NCBI GenBank assembly: GCA_037447655.1
Contig: JBBHKE010001389.1
Location: 1 to 64,000, forward strand
DNA from: Zygnema cylindricum
Taxonomy: Eukaryota > Streptophyta > Zygnematophyceae > Zygnematales > Zygnemataceae
Length of the DNA stretch: 64,000 nucleotides
Reading direction: 5' to 3'
The stretch's first letter is position 1, and every line of letters begins with the position of its first letter. The notes beneath the pieces are model-generated. The model was not told the DNA's origin, ran no database searches, and saw only the letters and a list, made by a program, of their open reading frames with translations. The translations under genes were made by a program, and so were the position numbers. This document shows positions 45,779 through 57,819 of this stretch, in pieces.

Positions 45779-46833
45779 TATTACGTTTTACATTGTGGGA
45801 TTTGTCGTTAGCGTCGGGTGTCAATTTACGTCTTGTTTAAGTGCTGATTTTGGTCGTCGGAGTTATGTGTCTTGTCTTATTCGAAGGGTATGTACAGAGG
45901 GTCCCGGTCAATTTTCGGGTTTTTGTCGCAGTGATCGTAGTGGTCTTTTGGTGAGGTAGTACTCTTTCGTAGTATGTTGCCGGCGCGCGTTTTGTGCGCC
46001 GCGTCTGGTTGGTTAAGTTTGTTCTTTGGTACTTGGGAATTTGGTTGAAGTCTTGACGTTTCATTTGAGTGAATCGGGAGTCCGCGAGAATTGACGAATT
46101 TTCGCGTCACGACGCACGATTCTATTTCGGTTCAATGCGGAGTTCGGCAGCGGCGTACATTGTACAACCGATATCGTTTTACTTTGTGGTGGAGTTTTGG
46201 TTGACGTTCGCTTACGTTCCTTTTGATCATGTACGAAAAGCATTGATACTTTGAGGTGACTTTGTACTTGATTCCGTGTGATTCATTGTACGATTCTTCT
46301 TTGATCGGTGCGCACTCTGCGCACGTAATACTTATTCGGATTTAGTTTGAGGTTGGTCAAGTCTTTTGTAGTTGATTATGTTTGAAAGTACTTTCGTGTA
46401 CTTTGTTATGTTACGTATTGGTGTAGTTTCATTGGTAGGCGCTTAGTGCGTATGACATGTACGGTTTGGTTGGTGTTGTTACTTGCAACTTATAGGAGTA
46501 TATTGAGGCGTAGTGACAAAGAGGTTTTTATCAATCAATTTGGCAAGAGTTGATCCTCCTTGTAGATTATGAAGGAGTTCAAGGAGTTAACGGAGTTTGA
46601 TAGCTTTGTGTTGTTTCTTGAGGAGTTAGAGGAGATAAGTGAAGATTATCTTTTATATGATTAAGAGGAGTTAGAAGTGAGAGTGTTTTGAGTGTGTGAA
46701 GAAATTATTTGAGAAAAGTTCGCCGTGGAATATATTGGCTTCCGTTGGGTTATCTTTCTCTTGTGTGTGTTTTATCGTTTATGCTTCCGCTGGCATTTGC
46801 ACTCAGTTTTATTTTATTGTAAAGATCCTTTCA
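45779..46833 (+). repeat. LARD-like LTR copy B
   Basis: 1055 bp, start TATTACGTTTTACATTGTGG (TG changed to TA) and end AAAGATCCTTTCA. Preceded by a purine tract and followed by a primer-site remnant AGTGGTATCAAAGAG (46834-46848) that joins abruptly to the middle of another LTR. Confidence 0.8.
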
Positions 46834-46848
46834 AGTGGTATCAAAGAG

Positions 46849-47673
46849 TATGTTGCCGGCGCGCGTTTCCTGCGCCGCGTCTGATTGGTTAAGTTTGTAC
46901 TTTGGTAGTTGGGAATGCGGTTGAGGTCTTGACGTTTCGTTTGAGTGAATCGGGGGTCCGCGAGAATTGACAAAGTTTCGCGTCATGAAGCACGATTCTA
47001 TTTCGGTTCAATGCAAAGTTTTGGCTGCGGCGTACATTTGTACGGCCGATATCGTTTTACTTTGTGGTGGAGTTTTGGTTGACGTTCGCTTACGTACCTT
47101 TTGATCATGTACGAAAAGCATTGATATTTTGAGGTGACTTTGTACTTGATTCCGTGTGATTCTTTGTACGATTGTTCTTTGACAGGTGCGCACTCTGCGC
47201 ACGTAATACTTATTCGGATTTAGTTTGAAGTTGGTCAAGTCTTTTGTAGTTGATTATGTTTGAATGTACTTTTGTGTACTTTGTAATGTTACGTATTGGT
47301 GTAGTTTCATTGGTAGGCGCTTAGTGCGTATTACATGTACGGTTTGGTTGGTGTTGTTACGAGACGTCTTATAGGAGTATATTGAGGCGAAATGAGAGAG
47401 AGGTTTTTATCAATCAATTTGGCGAGAGTTGATCCTTCTTGTAGTTTATGAAGGAGTTAGAGGAATGGAAGGAGTTTGTTGGCTTAGTAGAGTTTGAGGA
47501 GTTAGAGGAGTTAGAAGTGAGCGTTTTGAGGGTGTGAGGAAGTTATGTAAAAAAAGTTCTCCGTGGAATATATTGGCTTCCTTGGGGTAATCTTTCTCTT
47601 GTGTGTCTTTTACCGTTTATGCTTCCGCTTGCATTTGCACTCAAAATTTTATTTTATCGTAAAGATCCTTTCA
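46849..47673 (+). repeat. LARD-like LTR copy C, 5'-truncated
   Basis: Lacks the first 200 or so bases of the LTR; the rest matches LTR B from TATGTTGCCGGCGCGCG onward. It ends AAAGATCCTTTCA and is followed by an intact primer site TGGTATCAGAGC at 47676-47687. Confidence 0.8.
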
Positions 47674-49841
47674 AGTGGTATCAGAGCGAGACGTAGTGCT
47701 CCATGAGTGTAAGGATGAAGGAAGGACGATTTGTCGTCATTCAAGCTTAGAGGGGCTCAATATGAAGCGGCCCTTCCTACTCGTCATTCTGGCCGAGATA
47801 GATTCGGAGGTGAAAGAAGTTTGGAGGAGGTGTTGTGTGACTTGTTCGGCAAGTTTACCCTTAATGTTGATGTGAAAATTCAGATTGAGATGGGAGGAAG
47901 AAAAGGCTTTTGTCCTTTGAAGAGTGAACTTGATCTCGATCCGGATAGAGGTGATTTTTATTTTGACGTCGAAGAAGAAGAGTCCGAAGTAGTCGAAGAA
48001 GTCGAAGAAGGTGGAAGAAGTGAAGAGTGAATTAAAAACTGAAGAGAGAAGTGAAGAAAAGTGTGATGAGAAGTGTATTAAAAAGAGTGATTTTATGAGA
48101 GAGAAGAAGAGTGGAAAGAAGAGTGAAGAGAAGAAGACTTTTTTTTTTAAGTAGGAATGAAGCGTGTCGTTGTGATATATTGATTGAGGTGTAAAGGAGT
48201 GTTTTATGAAGAATTAAGTAAATGCGTCGTCATGAGTTGAAAATGAAGCTCGACGTTTTTTAAGATCTATTTTTGGACGGAGTTATATTTCGTACTTTTG
48301 TACGTTTATTTATTGAAGAAGTGAAACGAAGTGAATTGAGGTGAATGGTGTTGCGATTACCTAAATCACCGATCAGTTTGGAAGAAGCGTTATTCTAGTT
48401 TGGCATTTTCAATATCTGGTCGCATTTGGATGTGTACAGATTTATTTGATTCTTGCTCGCATTTGGATGTGTACAGATTTATTTGATTCTTGTCTTGGAT
48501 GACTGAAGTTGTGAATTTTGGTGACTTGAAGTTTTAATGTTCCATTATTAGAGGAAGAAGAAGAGGAGTTCCGTGTTGGAAAACGACCAGTATCTTTAAC
48601 GGTTGTTTTTGGTCAACTTGTGACAAAGAAGAGGAGGAAGAAGTGACATTCTGTATTGGAACAAAATCGGTATTTCGCCGACTGTTTTGGTCGTTTTTTT
48701 GACTTTGTCAAACGCCAAACTTTTGTGTGGTCGTTATGTTTTTTTTCGTTGGTACCTTTTTTTGTTCAACATTGGAATGTGGTGTAATATTGAAGTGAAA
48801 TTTTGTACGGTAATCTGTTCGATTGTTACAGTGAAGCCTAAAATGGTGCAACTGTTACCTAAATGGTCATGTGGCTTTTTATTGGTGCGGCTGTTACCTA
48901 AATCGCTAAGTGATTTATTATTGGTCGTTGAATATTTGGAGTTAAATGTACAGAAATTTGATTCTGGCCTATCTGTGGAAAGAGAAGTGATCGTTTTGTA
49001 TAGGGTGTTAATGCCTCTTGTACGTTGGAGTTTGCGGATATTACTTTGCATGATATTTTGGCGGCTGCTTTTGGTCGTCGTCAATTTTTTTTTAGTCGTT
49101 CCCAAAGTTTTGCGAAATTCGTTTGCGCTGATCTTCTCGTACCTTATAGTACCATTTGGATGTGACGGTGGTCAGTTCACGAAGAGTTTATTATTTAACA
49201 ATTTTATTATGATAAAGAAAGTGACGTGGATTTGCGAAGTGAACTTTTGAAATTTCATCGTCATATTTTTTTTGTTTTCGTTTGGAGCGGCAGTTATATT
49301 TTATTTTGACGTTGTTCATACCAATGAGGAAGCGCCATGTGGTGTATCTGTGATTTTTGACGCGAAGTTACGGATGAATTTTAAGAGGTGATTGAAAAAA
49401 AAATACGCAATGGAGTTGTTACGTTGGAGAGGGGGCTACGGCATTTGGAGCTAATTGGAGTTTTTTTTCGAAGATTCTGTTGAAGGATTATTTGATTTGG
49501 CATTTATAACAAAATCGAGTGGAAGAATTATTGTTTCTTACGTCAGACATTTGTCGTTTTGTTTCTTACGTTAATTTGGTGTTAAAATTTGTCGTTATTA
49601 GTATGTCTCATGATGTTTTACAAAGGGGAAGTCTTAAGTTGTGATTAGAGTAATGATTACAAGTTTGAGAGGGGGATTGATAATTCAAATTGATAATCGG
49701 CCGTCGCGTGTCTGTCGCACGGCCGTCCAGTTAGTCTTTTGTTGTTTCGTGTAAGTTGTCTTTTGTTGTTTCATGTAAGTTGGTTTACGTTATTTTGGAG
49801 TTGAGGTGGCAGTGCGACAATTCCCAAATTGAGAGGGGGGT
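47674..49841 (+). mobile_element. LARD-like element internal region, copy 2
   Basis: Starts with AGTGGTATCAGAGC and ends with the purine tract GAGAGGGGGG at 49831-49840. Collinear with 43772-45778, with indels. The acidic frame recurs at about 47731-48030 (LEEVLCDLFGKFTLNVDVKI identical, tail shorter). Again no polymerase genes. A 44-bp unit around TTTGGATGTGTACAGATTTA is duplicated at 48420-48495. Confidence 0.7.
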
Positions 49842-50470
49842 TGTAAGGCTTTACATTGTGGGATTTGTCGTTAGCGTCGGTTGTCAGTTTACGTTTTATT
49901 TAAGTGAGGATTTTGTGCGTCGGTGTAATTTATGTTATGTCTTATTTAAGTATTTGCACGGAGGGTCTCGGTCACTGTACGGTTATGTGTCATATTGATC
50001 GTAGTGATCTTTGTTTTGGAGTTGTACTTTGACATAGTGCTTTGCCGCCGTGCGTTTCACGCACCCCGTCTGATTGGTTAAGTTTGTACTTTGGTACTTG
50101 GGAATTCGCTTGAGGTCTTGAGGATTCATTTGAGTGAATCGGGCGTCCGCGAGAATTAACAAAGTTTCGTGTCGCGACGCACGATTCTATTTCGGTCCAA
50201 TGTGGAGATTTGTATTTTGAGTTGCGGCGTACATTTGTACAGCCGATTACGTTTCATTTTGCCGTGGAGTTTTGGTTTGATGTTCGCTTACATACCTTTT
50301 GAACGTGTACGGCAAGCAATGATATTTCGAGGTGACTGCGTACTTTATTCCGTGTGATGAATTGTACGTTTGGTGTTTGACCAGTGCGCATTCTGCGCAC
50401 GAGATACTTATTCGGATTGTGTTTGTCGTCGGTCAAGTCTCCAGGTTGAATCTGTTTGAAGTGTACTATC
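49842..50470 (+). repeat. LARD-like LTR copy D, 3'-interrupted
   Basis: Starts TGTAAGGCTTTACATTGTGG after the purine tract. It is closest to LTR A (CGTCGGTCAAGTCTCCAGG) and stops at GTGTACTATCG, where a telomere-like tract begins. Confidence 0.75.
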
Positions 50471-50680
50471 GTAAAAAACCCTAAAAAACCCTAAAAAACC
50501 CTGAGATTTGTAAAAGTTTAACGACAGGAATGCGTTGTTTGCCGTTACTCTACGTAAAAGGTACATTAAAAAGGACGATGTACTCAAATAAGGTTGCCGA
50601 TCATTTGAAAAATGAAGAGCTAATTATGTCTCTTAACTCTAATAATGTCGCATTTCGGTTGCTTATTTAGAGTTAATGTA
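50471..50680. other. Filler with telomere-like repeats between LTR pieces
   Basis: Three copies of TAAAAAACCC followed by about 180 bp unrelated to the LTR. It contains MITE-like words (CTTAACTCTAATAATG, ATTTAGAGTTAATGTA). It replaces the part of the LTR that corresponds to about 46402-46555. Confidence 0.6.
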
Positions 50681-51797
50681 CTCCTTGTAGATTATGAAGG
50701 AGTTCAAGGAGTTAACGGAGTTTGATAGCTTTGTGTTGTTTCTTGAGGAGTTAGAGGAGATAAGTGAAGATTATCTTTTATATGATTAAGAGGAGTTAGA
50801 AGTGAGAGTGTTTTGAGTGTGTGAAGAAATTATTTGAGAAAAGTTCGCCGTGGAATATATTGGCTTCCGTTGGGTTATCTTTCTCTTGTGTGTGTTTTAT
50901 CGTTTATGCTTCCGCTGGCATTTGCACTCAGTTTTATTTTATTGTAAAGATCCTTTCAAGTGGTATCAAAGAGTATGTTGCCGGCGCGCGTTTCCTGCGC
51001 CGCGTCTGATTGGTTAAGTTTGTACTTTGGTAGTTGGGAATGCGGTTGAGGTCTTGACGTTTCGTTTGAGTGAATCGGGGGTCCGCGAGAATTGACAAAG
51101 TTTCGTGTCATGAAGCACGATTCTATTTCGGTTCAATGCAAAGTTTTGGCTGTGGCGTACATTTGTACGGCCGATATCGTTTTACTTTGTGGTGGAGTTT
51201 TGGTTGACGTTCGCTTACGTATCTTTTGATCATGTACGAAAAGCATTGATATTTTGAGGTGACTTTGTACTTGATTCCATGTGATTCTTTGTACGATTGT
51301 TCTTTGACAGGTGCGCAATTGCGCACATAAAACTTGTTCAGATTTAGTTTGACTTTGGTGAAGTCTTTTGTAGCTGATTATGTTTGAATGTACTTTCGTG
51401 TACTTTGTTATGTTACGTATTGGTGTAGTTTCATTGTTAGGCGCTTAGTGCGTATTACATGTACGGTTTGGTTGGTGTTGTTACGTGACGTCTTATAGGA
51501 GTATATTGAGGCGAAGTGAGAGAGAGGTTTTTATCAATCAATTTGGCGAGGGTTGATCCTCCTTGTAGTTTATGAAGGAGTTTGAGGAATGGAAGGAGTT
51601 TGATGGCTTAGTAGAGTTTGAGGAGTTAGAGGAGTTAGAAGTGAGCGTTTTGAGGATGTGAGGAAATTATGTAAGAAAAGTTCTCCGTGGAATATATTGG
51701 CTTCTTTGGGGTAATCTTTCTCTTGTGTGTCTTTTACCGTTTATGCTTCTGCTTGCATTTGCACTCAAAGTTTTATTTAATTGTAAAGATCCTTTCA
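50681..51797 (+). repeat. LARD-like composite LTR copy E (duplicate of the B/C junction)
   Basis: 50681-50958 repeats the 3' part of LTR B. 50959-50973 repeats the primer-site remnant. 50974-51797 repeats LTR C. The offset to 46556-47673 is a constant 4125 bp up to about 51295, with only a handful of differences. Beyond that the copies diverge. It ends at CCTTTCA before unrelated sequence. Confidence 0.8.
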
Positions 51798-54205
51798 CTT
51801 ATGTTTTGAATTAGGCGCCGAGAACTTGTTACTTTCACCTATATAGAGTAATCACAGTATTTGGTTTAGTACGTACATTTTATGTATCAGATGTGTACTT
51901 TAACTTGGAAGGAGAGGAGCATATTATTTTTTAGGTGTATGTTGTTGATTTTTAATGGTTTTAAAAAGCGTAGCACGCTTTGATGACCTTATGCATTTTT
52001 GCAACCTCATTTCAAATCCACAGACCTTAGAGACGCTGGTTATACTTAGGGAATCGAAGAAGTACAGATTGCAAATGATGATATTAAAGTAAGGTGATGG
52101 CACTGTTCTAAGATTTTTTTAAGTTACTTTTCTATATTGGACGCTAAACCAATTTGGACGCCTTTGGATTATAAGATTGTAGCAAATTAGAGAAGGAATC
52201 GGTCCTTAAACAATATGGCGAGGTTATCAACAATTTGATGTACTTAAGTGTGGGGATGCGACCAAATATTTTTATAGTTGGTTCGTCAGTTTCATTTGTG
52301 AGTCGATGCTCCAAATAAGTCGTCTTCGGAGTGCGTGAAATGGATTTTTTGCTATTTTTTTGCTACCATTAAATTTAGTTTAGTTAATAAATTTAGTTTG
52401 TGTTCTTTTTAGTGTGTGGGATTGTGTGATTGTGTGACAGAGATTGGTGCGATGACTTTCCCAGTAGAAAGTCAACGCCGGGTTATGTTTCCAGTGGTGC
52501 CACAATTTCATGATGTTTGCTTACAGTTGGCACATTTGTTCACTTCCACAGAGCCAAAATATATACCATCCTGCCATATGTCAAAGCCTTCTATGTGGAT
52601 CAAAAAGATGCTTAGGGCCCGAATCCATTAGGCGGTCTAAGTTATCATCTTTGAGACATTAATTCTACTTGGTTTAATAATTTAATTTGAAAATTTATTC
52701 TAAACCTGCCTACGCTCTTTTTGTCTAATTACTGTTGTTATTTTTATTCATATATACTTTTATGAAACACCTAAGGTTACTATTTGCGGTGTAGCTTTGT
52801 ATCAGCTTGCCTTTGCGCACAAGCGTGAATTACCGATTCATATCTTGAGTTTCGCCTGAATAAAATAAAAATGTTATCGAGCAGAACTAAAAAGTATGAT
52901 ATCTAATAATCAACAAGTTTTTTGCCTTAATGTAGGTTTTTACGTTGGTCTATGATTGAGGATCGTCGGCCAAATTCTCACACATTGATTGTAATAAAAT
53001 GATTTCCTTCTCTTTGGCATGGTAGACGAAACATTGAGAACCAAAATTGTCGCCACCAATTTTATCATAAGAGAGCCGATTCAATTTCTTTCCACTGTTT
53101 TCTCAACTACACCTTTGAGTTACCAAAAACTGGTCTATATTTGGTTTTTGCTCATGCATGTTTGTTAAAATCGATTTTGAACTCAAATATTTATAAGTTT
53201 TGGATGATATATTAGAATTATGGCTCACATTGCTTTGGACATCGATGTCAATAACCATTTTTTCTGAACCCAAATTTGAATTCAATTTTCTTTTTTTGAC
53301 ATCGACATTGGATTGCAAGAAAAAAACAAGTTACTATTATATGAAACGAAAGGGTATTACTAATGAAGTTTTTTTACTATTTTTATGCGTAATGTGGTGA
53401 TGGATATAGAGAGAAAAGACAAAAAGAAAGTAAAATCGGAGTGTAATGTCAAAAAGTTAAAGAAATTAGTGATGTTGAATTTCTTAGAGTTAAGCACGAC
53501 GTCAATATGATTCAAAAGCTTAAACATCTACATTGTCACAAAAATTATACAACTACAACAAGTAAATAAAAATATTACATTAAACATTAAAAAATTATAC
53601 AACCTCTACAACAATAACATTTTTACCAAACGACTTCGCTTTTGTACCTTTGAACACCTTGATAGCTACACCATCAATCCCTATTTAAGAAATGAAATTA
53701 TTAGTGAAAAGAAATAAATAATGTTTTTTTACTCTAATTTGGGTTGAAGGCTTAACGATAACAAATCATTAACACATATTTACAGATCTAACACTAATTT
53801 AACTTCACATTTCATAGAGTAGTTATATATCTCGTGTTCACACAATTGACGGTTGAACAAGTTCGCTTTATTTTCCTCCGTCTTTATTTTTAGTTATCAA
53901 ATCTGAGTGGGCTTTTACTTGTCGACGTCCTTATTTGAAACTTTTTGTGTAAATTCGTACGAAATGGAAAGCAATTCTAATACGAGTGTACACATTTTGT
54001 ATGTCACACTATTCAAATACCCACTGAATTAGATTAACACTATTAAAACCGTACCAATATTACAGTGAAGTATTAAAAGTTTTATTAATTCTATTTGAGG
54101 TTAATGGTAGTAATATAGTGGCGCCGATGTCTTTGTTTTTGACACTAATAGCGATTCATGGCGGAGGATGATGAATTTTCACTAAAAAATAAAATTTCAA
54201 TGCCA
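51798..54205. other. Gene-poor AT-rich region
   Basis: No gene could be supported. Short frames at 52416-52631 and 53200-53400 lack homology, good splice sites and codon bias. Around 54140-54170 a MITE-like end (ACTAATAGCGATTCATGGCG) survives without a partner. Confidence 0.5.
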
Positions 54206-55075
54206 AATTAGGTTATATGGGCACGCTGGCTGCGAGCACTTTCTCGTGTGATAAAGTTGTGGTTATTTTATGTCGTTTCCTCCATAACTTAGAAAAAAAC
54301 GTAAAAATCCGCAGCTCTACCAAAAAATTGAAGTTATCACTGTGCAAGTTGAGTTACCTTAAAACTTTATATGTACTGCATGTCGTCTATTGCGATGGAA
54401 TTTGTGGTTTAGCTCGTTTTCACCCACTTTCGCGTCCTTCCAACTCTTTTTCAAAATTAATATAAAATCACCTCGCGAGGTGATTTTAAATAAAGTTCCA
54501 TGAGGTGAGCAAATAGGCAGATGCTGTCACACATGTCGAAATTTTGGACAATTTTTATGCGGGGAGTACCAAAAAAAAACCCACTGCACGTTTCTAGCTT
54601 GTGCGTAACTTTTTTTTGTGCGTTTTTTTCCATACAGGGGTTGTGGAGGGGGTCTTGACCAACGAACGCCAATTCGTAAAAACGAAGTCCGAGAAAGCGC
54701 CTCTCTCTCTCTCCCTCTCCCACTACCCTTACAATTCTTACAATGAAAAACATCAATAATAGTATGAAATGAAAGATCTCTAAAAACGATTTATTTTTAC
54801 TATCTTTGGGTGTATTTTGATGGCAAGTAGAGTGAGAAAGACTTAAAACCAAAATCGGGAAACCATGGCATAAAGTTATAGAATTTGTGACGTCAACGTT
54901 GTCATAATTTGAGCGTGACATCAAAATGTCACAAGTAGCTAGACGTCTACAATCGTCGCTATTTTGTAAACGTCATCAATTGTCGCTAGTTTTGTAGTCG
55001 TCTACAACCGTCACAAATTACACCCATGTCTACATCCGTCACAATCTAATTATGCATTATGATCAAATTATGGTC
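54206..55075. mobile_element. PIF/Harbinger-like element, degraded inverted copy
   Basis: An inverted relative of 29131-30084. It has the exact palindrome AAAATCACCTCGCGAGGT... at 54466-54489, a TCTCTCCCTCTCCC block, the GGGAAACCATGGC(A/G) block, GTGACGTCAACGTTGTCA and repeated GTCTACAA(T/C)CGTC words. The ends are too decayed to place, and no target duplication is visible. Confidence 0.5.
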
Positions 55076-55650
55076 GCATAACAGTGGTCGTTATTAATGC
55101 TAATAATGAAATTGAAAATTTTCAAAAAAAGGTGTATTCTAATTTTGGCGTTAATGCTAATTTAGGAGTTGCAAGAAAAAAATAATTGTTGTACAATTGT
55201 ATACATTTAATATATGTATCCATACAAAATATTAGAAGTCGCACGCCGTCGCAAAGTTTAAATATCTTTACATGTCACACTAATTTACGGCAATTATGTG
55301 ACCATATTGAATCTCGCTTTTTGAGCGCACGTTACTATGCGTGCAAGTCTGATTTAATTCATTTCTTATGAATTTTTACTTGAAAAGGTACATTTATGTA
55401 CGGTTTGACATCGACCGTACACCACACTATTTAGATCTTATTGTACTTTAATTCTTTACGCTATTTTTTACTGTACCTCAATTAACGTTAAGGAAAAATT
55501 TAAATCATGTATATTATTGAAAAAACAAACCAAAATTTTAGGAACCTAAATTATTGTTATATATTGTAATAACGATTTGCAGTGTACTAGAGAGGACCCC
55601 ATAACGACCTTTCCTATCGTTACGCGTCCCTTTTCCGGCGGTTCCACTTA
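55076..55650. mobile_element. MITE relics
   Basis: Contains CTAATTTTGGCGTTAATGCT near 55139, CACCACACTATTTAGATC near 55421 (inverse of the AAATAGTGTGG block) and a right end TAATAACGATTTGCAGTGTA near 55566. Likely a decayed family A/E copy. No gene. Confidence 0.4.
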
Positions 55651-56595
55651 GGGCGTGTTCGCATGTGTTCAAGTAAGGGTTTTTTTCCGTCGTTTACACA
55701 GAAAATGGGACTTCAAACTTGAAAACATTACGCCGTACGAAAAATGGGCAAAAACTCAAATACATTTTGCGTCATCTTGGAACTTGAAAGGTACTGCGAT
55801 TTGGCAGTATTATCATCGCGACCCACTTCTAGCTCATCTTCACATTTGCACCGAAAACAAATCGCGACCTGATTTTAATCAAAATACTACTCTATTGACG
55901 AATAGAAAGCCTGAGTTGCACGCGTGAAAAGTTTTCAAATTTTTTTGCACGAAGGAAAGTACACGCTATTTTTTTCACTGCTCGTCACGAGCATGCACAT
56001 AAGAAAATGACAAACATGTACGGAAAGAAAATTGCAGGGGTCTCGGACCTCCACTTTCCTTCATGGGTCCTTTACAAAAGTTTACGTCGTCCTCGTCTCT
56101 CTTCCTCTTTCTCACTCGATCACTCTTATTTCTCTCTCCCCTAAATGAAATGCAGCAATGATGGTTTCAAATGAAAGATGTATTTTTTATCTTTTTTTTG
56201 AATATCTTTGGTCGTAGTTTGACAACATATCGAATGATAAAAGATAAATAAAAGAAATCGGAAGCCATGGCGGAAAGTTTACATACTAATGACGTCACAG
56301 CGTGGCGTGACTTTGCAATTTCAAAACCCTAAATATCTACGATGTCAGAAAAACCTCGACGCCTACAACTGTCGCCGTTTTTGTAAACCTCACTTATTTT
56401 AGGAAGTTTCGCCGTAGTCTACATTTCGTTTCGTAGTTTGTCGCACATTTTGTAGACGTCTACGATTGTCACAAATTTGAAGTAATGAAAGCGCAAGTAA
56501 TGAATTACATAGGAACACTTTGAAAAGTACACCGCAAAATCAGCGCTAAAATCCAAAATAACGTTTCAAAATACCGGTTATATGGGAACACGCCC
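55651..56595. mobile_element. PIF/Harbinger-like element, complete, inverted relative
   Basis: 945 bp with ends GGGCGTGTTCGCAT and the inverse of GGGCGTGTTCCCAT, flanked by TTA (55648-55650, 56596-56598). The interior shares GGGGTCTCGGACCTCCACTT, GGAAGCCATGGCGGAAAG and GTCTACGATTGTCAC words with 29131-30084 in opposite orientation. The 90-codon frame at 55655-55927 shows no transposase motif. Confidence 0.72.
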
Positions 56596-56598
56596 TTA

Positions 56599-57067
56599 GG
56601 TGTGACACTTGACTGCGATTATCTTTGTCCTTGTTGGATTTGAATCGTACAGTACCCTCAGAACTTGCGATCGTTTCAACGGTGAGACACTATCGTCTAA
56701 CCGTTTAAATAGCCGATCGTTTAAAAGGTTTGACCTGGAATTACGTATAGTAGCCCTAAGTTACACTTAAGTGGACCATATTAACCAGTTCACAGGTCGA
56801 AAACTTTCTTCCAATCTAATAAGCTGAAAAACATAAAGCCCAAATTTATAATGATGACGGTTCAAGGCAATGTGAAAGACTAGCATGCCAGAAGCGTTGT
56901 TGTTTGCAGTGTGAAAGCTCAGGGAGGAAAGAGAGAGGCATGGAAGAGGAAAGAAAGATATAGGGAGAAGAAAGTGATAAGGACAGGCATAGAGAGGGAG
57001 AGCAAGTAGGAGAGGGAGAGAGAGGGCAGAAGAGTAGGAGATAATTACTAAGTATCAATCAATAATT
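56599..57067. other. Intergenic with a GA-rich tract
   Basis: 56920-57040 is a GAGAG/GGGAGA-rich tract that produces a Ser/Leu/Pro frame on the minus strand. No gene. Confidence 0.55.
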
Positions 57068-57337
57068 ATGGGCATGGTTTTTGGCTCCTGCAACCAAAAT
57101 ATTCAGTATGCTGCCATCTTTCTTATCCTCTGTGTAAATTATTTTACTAGGAGAGTATCGGCCATCATGACAACGTCTCCACAAAAATATTCTCCCGCAT
57201 CTTGGGGAGAGCTCTCAAAACCTCACATGGAAAGTCGGTCATTAAGTAAGTCGGTCATTAAGTCAAACTTGACAAATAACATTAAGTTGTATTTGTATGT
57301 AAAACGTGTAGGTAAGCCTCTAGACACACATTCTTGA
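57068..57337 (+). other. Open frame with a signal-peptide-like start, possibly the 5' end of the lectin locus
   Basis: An 89-codon ATG frame whose first 32 residues contain a hydrophobic core (YAAIFLILCVNYF). L-type lectins begin with a signal peptide, and a lectin exon with an acceptor starts at 59843. The intervening 2.5 kb holds decayed LTR sequence. The link is speculative: no clear donor could be chosen. Confidence 0.2.
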
Positions 57338-57819
57338 CCAGATTCCAGTTTTAAATGTCAAATGATTAGTTTTGTTTTTACAATTATTTTGATGAAGTGT
57401 TTTATATTAACGATCAACGGTTGTATCTTTAACTAGTTTTTCCCACTTGCGTCTCTTGTCAAAAAAATAAGCTCTTTCTTTCAAATTCATAAGTATTCAA
57501 GACGATCCTTTTACTAGCTAAATAAAGACAAGCCAAAGTCATGCGTAAACTCAAAAGAGAACCACATCGAAATATCTTAGCTTGTATTCTATAGCTAAGG
57601 TGGTTCACTCATCTACATGGAAAGAGGAAATGAGAATCGAAGGACTTTTAATATGAAATGGTATACATTTGTTGCATTGATAGCCTAATTTTTGCTCAAG
57701 AAACGTTTAGTAGCTCTAAACATGGTACTAACTTTTAAACAGTAAAAATTGTGTAATCTTTTAAAATTTGTAGCTCAAATATTAAAAACTAACTTGTCAC
57801 AATCATTGGTTTATGTTGG
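57338..57819. other. Intergenic, no feature recognised
   Basis: No gene, repeat or motif supported. Confidence 0.4.

Noticed and set aside
52416-52631. 71-codon plus frame
   Set aside because: No homology, no splice context and ordinary intergenic composition.
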